From the NCBI GenBank assembly GCA_903886275.1, contig CAISLN010000038.1, positions 124,001 through 188,000 on the forward strand: DNA of 64,000 nt. Reading direction: 5' to 3'. The notes below the pieces were generated by a model that saw only the letters and a program-made list of their open reading frames with translations, was not told where the DNA came from and did not search any database. This document shows positions 1 through 8,487 of this stretch, one piece after another (within the stretch, counting starts at the first letter, position 1; every line of letters begins with the position of its first letter). The DNA is from an uncultured beta proteobacterium (GTDB lineage: Bacteria; Pseudomonadota; Gammaproteobacteria; Burkholderiales; Burkholderiaceae_C). A program made the translations under genes and the position numbers.

Positions 1-37
1 CTGTGTATTGCGCACACGTCCAAAAAGAGGAGTTCCC

Positions 38-799
38 TTGACCCGTCCAGCCGATACAGATCGTCTCATTTGGTTATTGCAAGAACAAGGACCTTCATCG
101 AACAGGAATGTGCGATCCGCACTGAAACTGTCCGATGACAGATACGCCAAGATCAAACAAGAATTGCTTGATGACGCGCTCATCGAAAAAGTAAGAGGCC
201 AGGGAGGGGGTGTCCAACTCACCGCTCGGGGAATGAAAGAAAAGACGCTTCCAGACGCGGTCTCGTCCGTCGAAAACGAGAAAGCACTCTACGCCCCATT
301 TGTAACCATATTGAATAACGAGTCCATCGAGAACGAAGAGGCTGCGCTGGTCATTGATACGAGTGCGTTGCGAAAAAGTGGCAAGTGGTCAAACCCAGAT
401 GTCACCAAGATATCGGCTCGGAAGTTTCCGATTCTCAAAACGCATCGAATCCTCCTGACCACGTACGAACTCAAGCAATGGAAACGTTGGAACGTAGAAT
501 CTGTCTTTGAGGCCGCATCGCAGCGTCGATTCGCACATGAGGCATATGTTGTACTTGAGTGGGCCAAGGGTGAAGAGGTTGTAGGCCTGGAAGAAATTAT
601 TTCTGTTTGTAGCCGCTTCGGCGTCGGCCTACTCACGCTTCATCCTTATTACGCGTCTTTCCGATACACCGTTCAGCTCGAAGCAGAAAAGCACGCTACC
701 ACCGAAGACTATGTTGAAGAGTATCTTTGCTACGTATTCGAAAAGGACAAAGATGCCAAGCAAAGATACGAGTCTCTGTGCGCGGAACAAGGCATATAA
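38..799 (+). CDS. HrgA-like winged-helix protein, possible restriction/defence associate
   Basis: The N-terminal ~75 residues look like a winged-helix DNA-binding domain. The C-terminal half has a segment (VVLEWAKGEE... FGVGLLTLHP) that resembles the HrgA/COG2958 family, whose members often sit beside restriction genes; this likeness is from memory. The TTG at 38 is chosen because an AAAGAGGAG ribosome-binding site lies 5 nt before it. An in-frame TTG at 8 has no such site, and the frame is open to the window edge, so an upstream extension cannot be excluded. Base composition is clearly AT-richer than the bulk of the window, suggesting transfer. The next coding gene on the same strand is a nuclease/ATPase protein about 420 bases downstream. 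Function is unproven. Confidence 0.6.
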   Translation: MTRPADTDRLIWLLQEQGPSSNRNVRSALKLSDDRYAKIKQELLDDALIEKVRGQGGGVQLTARGMKEKTLPDAVSSVENEKALYAPFVTILNNESIENEEAALVIDTSALRKSGKWSNPDVTKISARKFPILKTHRILLTTYELKQWKRWNVESVFEAASQRRFAHEAYVVLEWAKGEEVVGLEEIISVCSRFGVGLLTLHPYYASFRYTVQLEAEKHATTEDYVEEYLCYVFEKDKDAKQRYESLCAEQGI

Positions 800-810
800 C
801 TGAAGGTCCA

Positions 811-1219
811 TCCGCCGCCAGTTACATCAAAAGTGACGACTTTTCGGAGCGCCACCAAAGTCCTCTATCGGCATTGGCTGGCGAGCAAGTCGAACGGGGC
901 GTTCAGCCAGGCACAAAGCAAGATGGCGCCACCATCGTTGGCCACCGCCCGGTCAAAGGTCCACATCGGATCTATCCCTGCACCATGGCTCAAGGCGATG
1001 TGCACGCCGCCCGAAAATTAGCATCGCTCTGCGCCCTCATGCTGAATCCCGTAGCGCCAGAGGTGCATGGGGTTCACGATAACTTTCTTTTCGGGCGGTG
1101 CCTCGGCGTTGAAACAATTGGTAAATGCGTGCTTGTGACGGAACACTGGGTACCCGCTACGCGCTGCAATCCGGTTTGGCAAGCATGCGCAGCAGTACAA
1201 GGTGTTTTAATCAGCCGAA
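811..1219. other. Intergenic stretch, no confident gene
   Basis: No ORF here has a convincing start and family match. The complement of about 870-1020 carries a stop-free frame of roughly 50 codons without a usable start, which may be a gene remnant. The region separates two AT-rich accessory genes. No clear terminator or promoter was recognised. Confidence 0.3.
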
Positions 1220-3205
1220 ATGTACGACACCAATCAACGCGCTTCCTATGTAGCTGATCTGCAAGAGTTTCTTGCGGCCGATCCTCATGCTGTCCTTGGC
1301 GCATTGTCGGGAAACGCGGAAGGCGATGTGGCAGCGGCCCAGATGGGCGCTTGGAAGCAGCAGATTGATCTACTCCAAACGGCCCTGCCCGCGGGCATTG
1401 AGGGCGTAATCTGTTTTGAGTTCGTTATTCCCCGCATCGGCAAGCGTGCGGACAACATCCTGCTGATCGGTGACCAGATCATCGTCCTTGAATTCAAGGT
1501 GGGGGCCACGGGCTACGATTCAGACGCGAAGACGCAGGCCATTGACTATGCGCTGGACCTGAAGAACTTTCACCTGGGCAGCCACGACGCACTGGTCGTT
1601 CCAGTGCTGGTTGCAACGCAGGCACCTTTCGTTCTCTCCACATTGGCAGCGCCGTTTGATGGTGTGTATCCGGCGGTGCTGGCCAACGCGCAAACACTGG
1701 CTTGCGTTCTCCTTGCCATCACGGCCCATGCACAGGCGCCCCCATTGATGCATTCGGACTGGCTGCTCTCAGGCTACCGACCGACGCCCACCATCGTGGA
1801 AGCATCGCAAGTGCTGTACCGAGGGCACAGTGTGGCAGAGATCACGCATTCGGAGGCTGGCGCCGACAACTTGGGCGCGACTACGGATGCTGTGGCAAGG
1901 GCCATAGATCTCGCGCGGTCGCAAAACGAGAAGATTATTTGCCTTATTTCTGGCGTACCCGGTGCTGGGAAAACCTTGGCAGGTTTGAACCTTGTATGCG
2001 AACGGCGCAGGTCTGACCAGGGAGATGTGGAGCACGCTGTTTTTCTGTCAGGCAACGGGCCCTTGGTCATGGTGCTTCAAGAAGCGTTGGCACGTGATGA
2101 TGTCGCCCAGACAGCGGCACGCGGTGAGCGGCTCACCAAGTCTGATGCGCACCGCAAGGCCGTTTCCTTTATTCAAAATATCCATCACTTTCGGGATGAA
2201 TACCTGAAGGACCTTAGTGCACCCCCGGATCGGGTTGTGGTGTTCGATGAAGCACAACGTGCCTGGAACAAAGCGCAAACCTCCAAGTTCATGCGACAAA
2301 AGCGCAACCTGCCCGACTTTGACGCATCCGAGCCCGAGTTCCTGATCAGCGTCATGGATAGGCATGTGGGATGGGCTGCGATTGTCTGCCTCGTGGGGGG
2401 TGGGCAGGAGATCAACACCGGAGAGGCCGGCATAGAAGAATGGTTGCGTGCCGTGCGTGACCATTTTCCTCACTGGCATGTCTACCTGCCAAGTCAGTTG
2501 GAGTCGAGCGACTACTTGCCAACCTTCAAGCTGGAGGATCTAAGCGGCCAGGTGACGCGATCCAGCGCGTTGCACCTCAGCGTTTCTTTGCGCTCGTTTC
2601 GCGCCGAGCGGGTGTCCGCGGGCGTTGCAGCCTTGATGTCGGGTGACAGGGATACGGCGCGCGCCGAAATGACTGGAGTGCTTGCAACCTTCCCCATCGT
2701 CATTACGCGTTCGCTGCATAGCGCCAAACGTTGGCTAAGAGAGCGGGCACGCGGCAGCGAACGCTACGGGCTGCTCGCATCCTCAGGGGCTAAGCGCATC
2801 AAGCCATTGGGTATTCATATGGATGTGCAAATTGACCCCTGCAACTGGTTCCTCAATGGCGCAGCGGACGTCCGATCGTCCTACTACCTGGAAGACGCCG
2901 CCAGCGAATTTGACGTTCAAGGTTTGGAACTCGACTGGACGGCGGTACTGTGGGACGCTGATCTAATCCACCAATCCGAAGGGTGGCGCTTTCGCAGTTT
3001 CAAAGGGACGCGCTGGCAAGATATTCGCGACGAGGACGCCAAGCGCTATAGGCTCAACGCCTACCGTGTGCTGCTGACACGCGCACGCCAAGGAATGGTC
3101 ATTGTGGTCCCGCAGGGAAGCGTGTTAGACCCCACAAGGCACCCATCGACGTACGACCCTACGTGGCTGTTCCTGCTGTCGGTCGGACTGCCTACGCTGG
3201 ATTAA
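1220..3205 (+). CDS. Nuclease-like domain fused to DUF2075 ATPase/helicase
   Basis: This 661-residue protein has two parts. The N-terminal part carries a PD-(D/E)XK-like pattern: an Asp in RADNI near residue 77, then EFK near residue 90, followed by a helix rich in Ala and Asp. The rest matches the DUF2075 P-loop family (COG3410). Walker A is GVPGAGKT near residue 245 and Walker B is VVVFDEAQ near residue 340, with a late arginine-containing motif RVLLTRARQGM typical of superfamily 1 helicase-like proteins. DUF2075 proteins are often found in defence islands, so an anti-phage role is plausible but inferred. The ATG at 1220 has only a weak upstream ribosome-binding site. It follows the HrgA-like gene on the same strand. 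Confidence 0.7.
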   Translation: MYDTNQRASYVADLQEFLAADPHAVLGALSGNAEGDVAAAQMGAWKQQIDLLQTALPAGIEGVICFEFVIPRIGKRADNILLIGDQIIVLEFKVGATGYDSDAKTQAIDYALDLKNFHLGSHDALVVPVLVATQAPFVLSTLAAPFDGVYPAVLANAQTLACVLLAITAHAQAPPLMHSDWLLSGYRPTPTIVEASQVLYRGHSVAEITHSEAGADNLGATTDAVARAIDLARSQNEKIICLISGVPGAGKTLAGLNLVCERRRSDQGDVEHAVFLSGNGPLVMVLQEALARDDVAQTAARGERLTKSDAHRKAVSFIQNIHHFRDEYLKDLSAPPDRVVVFDEAQRAWNKAQTSKFMRQKRNLPDFDASEPEFLISVMDRHVGWAAIVCLVGGGQEINTGEAGIEEWLRAVRDHFPHWHVYLPSQLESSDYLPTFKLEDLSGQVTRSSALHLSVSLRSFRAERVSAGVAALMSGDRDTARAEMTGVLATFPIVITRSLHSAKRWLRERARGSERYGLLASSGAKRIKPLGIHMDVQIDPCNWFLNGAADVRSSYYLEDAASEFDVQGLELDWTAVLWDADLIHQSEGWRFRSFKGTRWQDIRDEDAKRYRLNAYRVLLTRARQGMVIVVPQGSVLDPTRHPSTYDPTWLFLLSVGLPTLD

Positions 3206-3410
3206 GGATAACGCAGAGCGCATCGGGTTCATCCGTTAGATCGCTAACAACGCTCTTGCAGGGGATTTCATTCCCTGTGCCACCCGGTTCTGACTGAGTC
3301 GCTCAAGCGCCGCCTGCATGGGTTCGGATGCGAAGCGTAGAGCAACACCATGCCCCTGGCGGCGACTGGTGTTGCACGCTGCCAGGCACTTTCAAAAATT
3401 CCTGCTTTCA

Positions 3411-3451
3411 CTACCGGTTGCTGTGTAGTCCCACTACCTATTAACCGGTAG
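3411..3451. repeat. 9-bp inverted repeat, 23-nt spacer
   Basis: CTACCGGTT at 3411-3419 is exactly complementary to AACCGGTAG at 3443-3451. It lies about 200 bases upstream of the DUF6765 gene and could be an operator or a hairpin. Confidence 0.5.
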
Positions 3452-3474
3452 TCGGTGCGCAATTGGCCGCTATG

Positions 3475-3513
3475 CTTGAAAAATCCGCACGGATTTGAAA
3501 ATAAATTTTCAAG
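3475..3513. repeat. Nested palindromes upstream of the DUF6765 gene
   Basis: CTTGAAAA (3475-3482) pairs with TTTTCAAG (3506-3513). Inside lie two smaller perfect palindromes: AAATCC-GCAC-GGATTT (3481-3496) and GAAAAT-AA-ATTTTC (3498-3511). The alternative pairings are mutually exclusive, so this could be a switchable RNA leader or simply an AT-rich operator. Confidence 0.45.
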
Positions 3514-3647
3514 CTGAGCCATCCACCACCGGCCTGTTCCATGCACACAAGTGAATTCTTCACCGGTGCGGACTGACTTTTGGTACCTAAAACAACGCAA
3601 CGCTATAGGCCCAAGGCAAATGGCTGAACTCACGTGAAAGGGAGAAT

Positions 3648-4721
3648 ATGAACATCGATTTCCACTACGGCGTTATTTATGTCACCTCGCGGCTGGCTGG
3701 AATGAGCCCTGAACAAGCGCAGACAGTTGCCCACGCATGCCAGTATGTGGATGACGCAACGACACGCGACATCTTGCATTTTGAGGATGGGGAGTCCTTC
3801 GAGCGTTTCGCAAGCGCGCATGTAATGTACGACTACAAAAACGGAATGGATGACGAGAACCGGGTGATCTGGGCGCCGTTCCATTTTCTGCCGGGCGGGC
3901 AGGGTGACACATTAGAGGAAAAGTCGGTGTGCCAACAGGACAGCGAAATCGCCAGGGAAATGATCAGACGCGCCATCGACAACCGCCATGCACCCAATGC
4001 CTTGCACAGGCTTGGAGTCTCACTGCATGTGTACGTTGATACCTGGGCACACAAGGGCTTTTCCGGAACGGAGAGCAAGCACAACACCGTTTTATTCCTG
4101 GAAGGTGACGATCACGACCATGACACCTGGCTGGAAAAACTAAAAGACCTGCTGGCGGACACGGTGCATAACGTAGAGGCCGTTGGCCTGAATGTGATCT
4201 CAGGTCTGGGCCATGGTGGGGCCTTGCATTTCCCCGATATGCCTTGGGCAAAATGGAAGTACAAGAACGGGCATCTCATAGAAATCGAGCGCAATAATTT
4301 GCCTGATTTTGTGCAAGCCGCCGACATGGCATGCAAGGTCGTTCAAGGCTTTTTGAGCGGCAACCGGCAATATGACACCGAGCCCGGCTTGTCGCCTGAA
4401 GTCAAGTCAGCGCTAGAAGAAGTTTTGGCAAGCAACTGTGACCATGACGGTGAAAAGCGCTTGGAGGTCATCCTGCAGTCCATTGCTGCAGGCAAGTTTC
4501 CCGGTGTCGCAGAAGCAGTCCCCGCTTACCTGGCCAAGGGGGTCAATTCATGGAAGTTCGCAGCAACGGGCATAGCCGATAGCGGCGATGGCGATACCAA
4601 GCCGAAGTGGAGCCTGGCCTTTGAAGACTCTGATTACCGAAAATTCCACGATGCAGTCAAGGAACACCGCTTTGTCGTTACGCAGGATATTTTGCCTGCG
4701 CATGGTGTGCGCTTGGCCTGA
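3648..4721 (+). CDS. DUF6765 family protein
   Basis: The start NIDFHYGVIYVTSRLAGM is characteristic of the DUF6765 family, as is the segment around residues 120-140 (HRLG..LHVYVDTWAH.GFSG). Its spaced His and Asp residues recall metal sites of zinc-dependent phospholipase C/S1-P1-like folds, but no catalytic activity is established to my knowledge. There is no signal peptide or membrane segment. An AAGGGAGA ribosome-binding site lies just before the ATG at 3648. GC content is lower than in the following genes. It is flanked by a palindrome-rich leader and stands alone on its strand, convergent with the HupE/UreJ-like gene. Confidence 0.7.
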   Translation: MNIDFHYGVIYVTSRLAGMSPEQAQTVAHACQYVDDATTRDILHFEDGESFERFASAHVMYDYKNGMDDENRVIWAPFHFLPGGQGDTLEEKSVCQQDSEIAREMIRRAIDNRHAPNALHRLGVSLHVYVDTWAHKGFSGTESKHNTVLFLEGDDHDHDTWLEKLKDLLADTVHNVEAVGLNVISGLGHGGALHFPDMPWAKWKYKNGHLIEIERNNLPDFVQAADMACKVVQGFLSGNRQYDTEPGLSPEVKSALEEVLASNCDHDGEKRLEVILQSIAAGKFPGVAEAVPAYLAKGVNSWKFAATGIADSGDGDTKPKWSLAFEDSDYRKFHDAVKEHRFVVTQDILPAHGVRLA

Positions 4722-4813
4722 GACCTGCGGGCTAGCGATGCGCGCTTGGGTTGGCGACGCGCTCGGCGGATCGACCAGGATGTCCAGCAACCGGCCGTGT
4801 TTGCGAACAGGGC

Positions 4814-5935
4814 TTAGGCACTCATCAGCTTGAGGTTGAAGGCGCGCTCGATCAACCACACCAGCGCCACCAACATCGTCAGCCACGAACCCAGGCGAAA
4901 CACCCCGCGCAAATAAAAGCGCGTATTGCGCAAGCAAAAAGCCAGGGGCAAGAACGCGGCCACGATGGCCATTTGCCCCACCTCGACGCCGGCATTAAAG
5001 CCCAGCAAGGACAGCGCCAGGGCATCGGCCGGCAAACCCAGTTCGGTCAACACGCTGGCGAACCCGAAGCCGTGGATCAGGCCAAACCCGAAGGCCATCA
5101 GCCAGCGCCGATGCGCCACCAGGGGCCACAGGTTGTTGGCTGCGGCCAGCACCACCGAGAGGGCGATGGCCGACTCCACCAGCCGCGAGGGCAGCGAAAT
5201 CAGGCCCAGCGCAGCCAGCGACAGGGTGATGGAATGGGCCGCAGTGAACGACGACACCACCCACAGCACCTCACGCGCTGCCACACCAAAACGCTGCACG
5301 CCCTGCCACTGCCGCATCTGCACCACCAACACCGCCGGCAGCAGCAGCGAGAGCAAAAACAAAATGTGGTCAAAGCCGATCCAGATATGCCAAACGCCTT
5401 CCACCAGGTACTGCGTGAACTGGGCCCAGCGCGACGCTTGTGCGGCGCTCAAGTGCAGCACGCCGCTGGTGGGCGACAGCACCGTGGTGTGGGTGGTGCC
5501 GTCGATGGTGAGGCGCAGCAGGCCACGGTGCAGGTTGTCCAAATCAAACAGCAAGCGGTATTGCAGGGCCAACTCGCCGGTGGCCCCCGGGCAATCGCCG
5601 TTGATGTGCAACACGGCGTAGCCGCCATCCGTGTGCTCATCCACTTGCAGGCTGGAGACCTTAAGGGGGCAGGCGCCACCGCGCGCAATCTCCAGACGGC
5701 TCAGGGCCCAGGCGGACAAATCGTCCTGGCGCGCACGCAACTCGCCCCAGGTGATTTCTGCATTGCCGTCGCGGTCCAGACCCAGGGCAAAGTCGATGTC
5801 CCGCAGCGCAATGTCCCACTGCGCCGTGAGGGTGGCGCCATTGGCTTGCACCACCAAATAGCTGTCGCTGGCCTTGTGCGCCCAGGCACCCACCTGGCAC
5901 AGCAGCAAAATCAATAGCAGGGCAAGGCGGCGCAT
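4814..5935 (-). CDS. HupE/UreJ-like membrane protein
   Basis: The protein begins with a signal peptide (RRLALLLILLLCQVGAWA) followed by HKASDSYL, the usual mature start of the HupE/UreJ_2 family. The periplasmic part (to about residue 180) contains a DRDGNAEITWGEL segment that reads like an EF-hand-type calcium loop. The C-terminal half has about six membrane helices, including GVWHIWIGFDHILFLLSLLLPAVL and the FGLIHGFGFASVL motif with conserved His residues. Family members are proposed metal permeases or accessory proteins. The ATG at 5935 overlaps the stop of the upstream TPR gene (TGATG), indicating translational coupling; a GTG at 5938 is an alternative. Confidence 0.75.
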   Translation of the reverse strand: MRRLALLLILLLCQVGAWAHKASDSYLVVQANGATLTAQWDIALRDIDFALGLDRDGNAEITWGELRARQDDLSAWALSRLEIARGGACPLKVSSLQVDEHTDGGYAVLHINGDCPGATGELALQYRLLFDLDNLHRGLLRLTIDGTTHTTVLSPTSGVLHLSAAQASRWAQFTQYLVEGVWHIWIGFDHILFLLSLLLPAVLVVQMRQWQGVQRFGVAAREVLWVVSSFTAAHSITLSLAALGLISLPSRLVESAIALSVVLAAANNLWPLVAHRRWLMAFGFGLIHGFGFASVLTELGLPADALALSLLGFNAGVEVGQMAIVAAFLPLAFCLRNTRFYLRGVFRLGSWLTMLVALVWLIERAFNLKLMSA

Positions 5936-7137
5936 CACGGTGCGCCACCCGACGGCTGCATGCCTTCGGTTTGCGCCGCGAGGGCGCGCAGGCGCGGGTC
6001 TTCAAAGCCGCTGCTTTGCAAACTGTCGCGGGCCACTTTGGCGGCCGCACCGTCCCTGGCCGCTAGCGCGGATTCCAGCAGCACACGCAGGTCGCGCGGC
6101 TCCCTTTGTTCCTGGTAGTTGGCAAGGGCCAACTGCACAGCCAGCACCGGGTTCTTGCGCAGGCGCAGTTGAAAGCGCGACTCCTCTGCCCGGTGGGTGG
6201 TGTCGCCGCGCAGCTTGGCGGCGGCAAAGCGATCGTCCAGCGCCTGAATATGTGCGGCCGCTGCCGGACTTTGCAGCAGCGTTTCGGCCTCAGCCAGACG
6301 CAGCAGCAGCCCGTCGGAGGCCTCCCAGTTGGCCAGCAGCTTGGCCACTTCGGCGGTGCGCTGGTTGTCCAGCAAAAAGTCTGTCCAGGCCGCCAACAGA
6401 TAGCCGTCGTCCTGTCCCAATGCCAGGGCTGCGCGGTAATGGCGCTCGGCCTTGGCGGGCTGGCCCTGCCACGCAGCCACCTCGCCCAACCGGGTCTGCA
6501 GCCACAGGCGCCGGTCGTCATCAGAGGTGAGCGCCAGCGCCTTTTGCAGCGTGTCGTAAGCAGCTGCAAGTTGGCCGGTATAGGCCTGCGCGAGTCCGGT
6601 ACAACCGCCATACAGCACCGCGCGCTGCAGGCGCAACAAGGCGGCGCATTCTGCGCGGGCATTGGCGTATTGCGCCTCCACCAAATAGATAGCGCCGCGC
6701 CAGGCATGCGCGCCAGCACGATCCGGATCTTGCTCCAACACGGCGGCAAAGTCGGCCAGCGCTGCGGCAAAGTCATGCCGGTATTGCCGCAGCGTGCCGC
6801 GCATCAACAGCAAGTCAGGGCTCATGCGCGCGCCAAAGCGCGTCACGATGGCATCGGCATAGCCCACATAGCGCGGGTCGCCCCGCGCCAGCGCCAGATC
6901 GAAATAGGCCTGGGCCAACGCAAGCGCTGCGGCTGCGTCGTCGGGGGCCTTGAAGGCGTTGGCACGCAACTCGGCCAGTGCCCTGGCGCGGCTGTCGCCC
7001 GCACGAAAGGGCAGCCGCTCGATGATGCTGGCGTCGTCGGTGGGTGTGCGCGGCACCGACCAGCCCGGCGCTGCATGCAAGGCCGAAAACAAGGCCAGGG
7101 CCAGGCGCAAAGACCGTTGAAAATATCTGCAATTCAT
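5935..7137 (-). CDS. Periplasmic TPR-repeat protein
   Basis: The N-terminus is a typical signal peptide (RSLRLALALFSALHAAPGWS). The rest is Ala/Leu-rich helical repeat sequence with several TPR-like units, for example DFAAALADFAAVLEQDPDRAGAHAWRG and PAKAERHYRAALALG, so it is probably a protein-binding scaffold in the periplasm. It forms a two-gene operon with the HupE/UreJ-like gene, whose start overlaps its stop. The pair is often seen together in proteobacteria, but the partner and role are unknown. The next gene upstream is divergent, with a ~70-base gap. Confidence 0.65.
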   Translation of the reverse strand: MNCRYFQRSLRLALALFSALHAAPGWSVPRTPTDDASIIERLPFRAGDSRARALAELRANAFKAPDDAAAALALAQAYFDLALARGDPRYVGYADAIVTRFGARMSPDLLLMRGTLRQYRHDFAAALADFAAVLEQDPDRAGAHAWRGAIYLVEAQYANARAECAALLRLQRAVLYGGCTGLAQAYTGQLAAAYDTLQKALALTSDDDRRLWLQTRLGEVAAWQGQPAKAERHYRAALALGQDDGYLLAAWTDFLLDNQRTAEVAKLLANWEASDGLLLRLAEAETLLQSPAAAAHIQALDDRFAAAKLRGDTTHRAEESRFQLRLRKNPVLAVQLALANYQEQREPRDLRVLLESALAARDGAAAKVARDSLQSSGFEDPRLRALAAQTEGMQPSGGAP

Positions 7138-7207
7138 ATGTGAAGTACATTTTGCCCGCGGGGCTTATGCCCTGTATTTCACCCCCTTAATTCCCAGGAG
7201 TTTGCAT

Positions 7208-7405
7208 ATGAACAAGTTGTTTTCCTGTCTCGCAATGGCCGCCCTCGCAAGCGCTTCCATGGGCGCTTTTGCAATGTCCCACGGTGGAGCCATGTCGGAC
7301 AAGGACAAGACCGAGATGACCGAGAAATGCGCCAAGATGGACCCGGCCAAGGCGGATGACAAGATGAAGGCCGATTGCAAAAAGCTCACCGAAATGAAGA
7401 AGTAA
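7208..7405 (+). CDS. Small exported Met/Lys-rich protein
   Basis: The product is a 65-residue protein with a clean signal peptide (NKLFSCLAMAALASASMGAFA). The short mature part is rich in Met, Lys, Asp and Ala, with two Cys residues (EKCAKMD and ADCKK) that could form a disulfide. The ATG at 7208 is preferred over TTG 7202 because AGGAG sits 7 nt before it. The methionines, histidine and Cys pair could bind metal, but this is only inference. It is followed immediately by a bidirectional hairpin terminator. Confidence 0.6.
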   Translation: MNKLFSCLAMAALASASMGAFAMSHGGAMSDKDKTEMTEKCAKMDPAKADDKMKADCKKLTEMKK

Positions 7406-7416
7406 TTTCCACTTCC

Positions 7417-7442
7417 AAGGTGCGCCCTGCGGGGTGCACCTT
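7417..7442. terminator. Bidirectional hairpin terminator
   Basis: AAGGTGC (7417-7423) pairs with GCACCTT (7436-7442), with extra CCC/GGG pairing inside the loop. It lies between two convergent genes, so it can end both transcripts; the flanking T-tract is weak. Confidence 0.55.
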
Positions 7443-7448
7443 GCTGGG

Positions 7449-8402
7449 TCAGCTTGGGTCAGCGCCTGCAGCCGCCGCTTCCAAAGACTCCTGGTACAGC
7501 AGCACCTTGAGCGCCTTGTCTGGTGCCACATCCGCAAACGACGCAGGGTTGGCAATGCGCTCGACAAAACGCATGCTCGGCGCGAGCTCCTGCATTTGCG
7601 TTTGCAAAAAAGCACAGCCCAGTTCGGGCGCATTCAGGCACAGCAAAGCGTGGCCGCCGTGCATCAGCAGATCGGGCAGTCGGCGCATCAAACGCGCATA
7701 GTCCTTGGTGGCCACGAAGCTGCCCTTTTGGTAGCTCGGCGGGTCCACGATGATCAGGTCGTAGGGTCCGGCGCGCGATATCTTTCCCCAGGTGCTGAAG
7801 ATGTCGTGCGGCAGAAAACCGGCACCGGTGCTGAGGCCATTGAGCTGGTGGTTTTGCTGGCCAATGGCCAGGGCGCCCTGGCTCATATCGACATTGAGCA
7901 CATGGCCTGCACCGGCCTTCAGTGCCACCACCGAAAACGCGCAGGTATAGGCAAACAGGTTGAGCACGCGCAGCCCCTTATGGCTTGCCACATGGTCTGC
8001 CACCCATTGCCTCCCAGCGGCCATGTCCAAAAACAGGCCGTGGTTCTGGCCCTTTTGCACATGCACCCGAAAGCGCGCGCCGTTCTCCAAAACCTCATGG
8101 GGCATGGGCACGGCGCCTGCCATCAGCCGGGTTTGCGCCGGGCCTTCGGTGCGGCACTGGTAGACCCAGTTGAGCGGCTGATCCGGCCTCCGCTGTTGCC
8201 AGCGGTTTTCAAGGGCGCAATGCACGGTGGCCAGGGCCTCGTCCTCTAGGGGCAAGAAGCTGGTCAGCACAAACACCGGCGGATAGAAATCCAACGCCAG
8301 ATGCTCACAACCGGGGTGCAGGCCACCGCGTCCGTGGAAGAGGCGCTGGGCGTCGGTAGGGGGTTCCATCGCGGCGATGGTTTCAATCAGGGCTTGCATC
8401 AT
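7449..8402 (-). CDS. Class I SAM methyltransferase, RlmI/RlmK-like
   Basis: The sequence carries the Methyltrans_SAM layout of RlmI/RlmK-type rRNA methyltransferases. It has GLFLDMAAGRQWV, motif I LNLFAYTCAFSVVALKAGA, and the catalytic-site motif DLIIVDPPSYQKGSF. Target RNA cannot be read from sequence; 23S rRNA is a likely substrate by family. The start is set at the double ATG at 8402/8399 because the frame upstream is Arg-rich and runs into the divergent ubiB promoter region; there is no strong ribosome-binding site. No PUA domain is present, so it is the shorter form of the family. Confidence 0.7.
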   Translation of the reverse strand: MMQALIETIAAMEPPTDAQRLFHGRGGLHPGCEHLALDFYPPVFVLTSFLPLEDEALATVHCALENRWQQRRPDQPLNWVYQCRTEGPAQTRLMAGAVPMPHEVLENGARFRVHVQKGQNHGLFLDMAAGRQWVADHVASHKGLRVLNLFAYTCAFSVVALKAGAGHVLNVDMSQGALAIGQQNHQLNGLSTGAGFLPHDIFSTWGKISRAGPYDLIIVDPPSYQKGSFVATKDYARLMRRLPDLLMHGGHALLCLNAPELGCAFLQTQMQELAPSMRFVERIANPASFADVAPDKALKVLLYQESLEAAAAGADPS

Positions 8403-8487
8403 GGGCCCGAGCTTACGCGGTTCAAGCCCTGCTCCAATGAGGCGCCGCCTGTCGCGCCCCACGCACCCTTGGGTCTATCATCCCTGC

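Larger units (their letters stand above)
3206..3647. other. Intergenic region with palindromes before the DUF6765 gene
   Basis: No gene is supported in these ~440 bases. The first part holds a weak imperfect hairpin just after the upstream stop. The second half holds two palindromic structures, listed separately, that precede the DUF6765 gene and may contain its promoter and operator. Confidence 0.4.

Noticed and set aside
833..1021. Plus-strand and minus-strand short ORFs in the 811-1219 gap
   Set aside because: No ribosome-binding site, no family match and conflicting frames; at most a gene remnant on the minus strand.
3268..3633. Minus-strand 121-codon ORF upstream of the DUF6765 gene
   Set aside because: It overlies palindromic non-coding DNA, has no recognisable domain and no plausible start signal.
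4751..5917. Long plus-strand ORF opposite the HupE/UreJ-like gene
   Set aside because: Gln/His/Arg-rich shadow of a real gene on the other strand.
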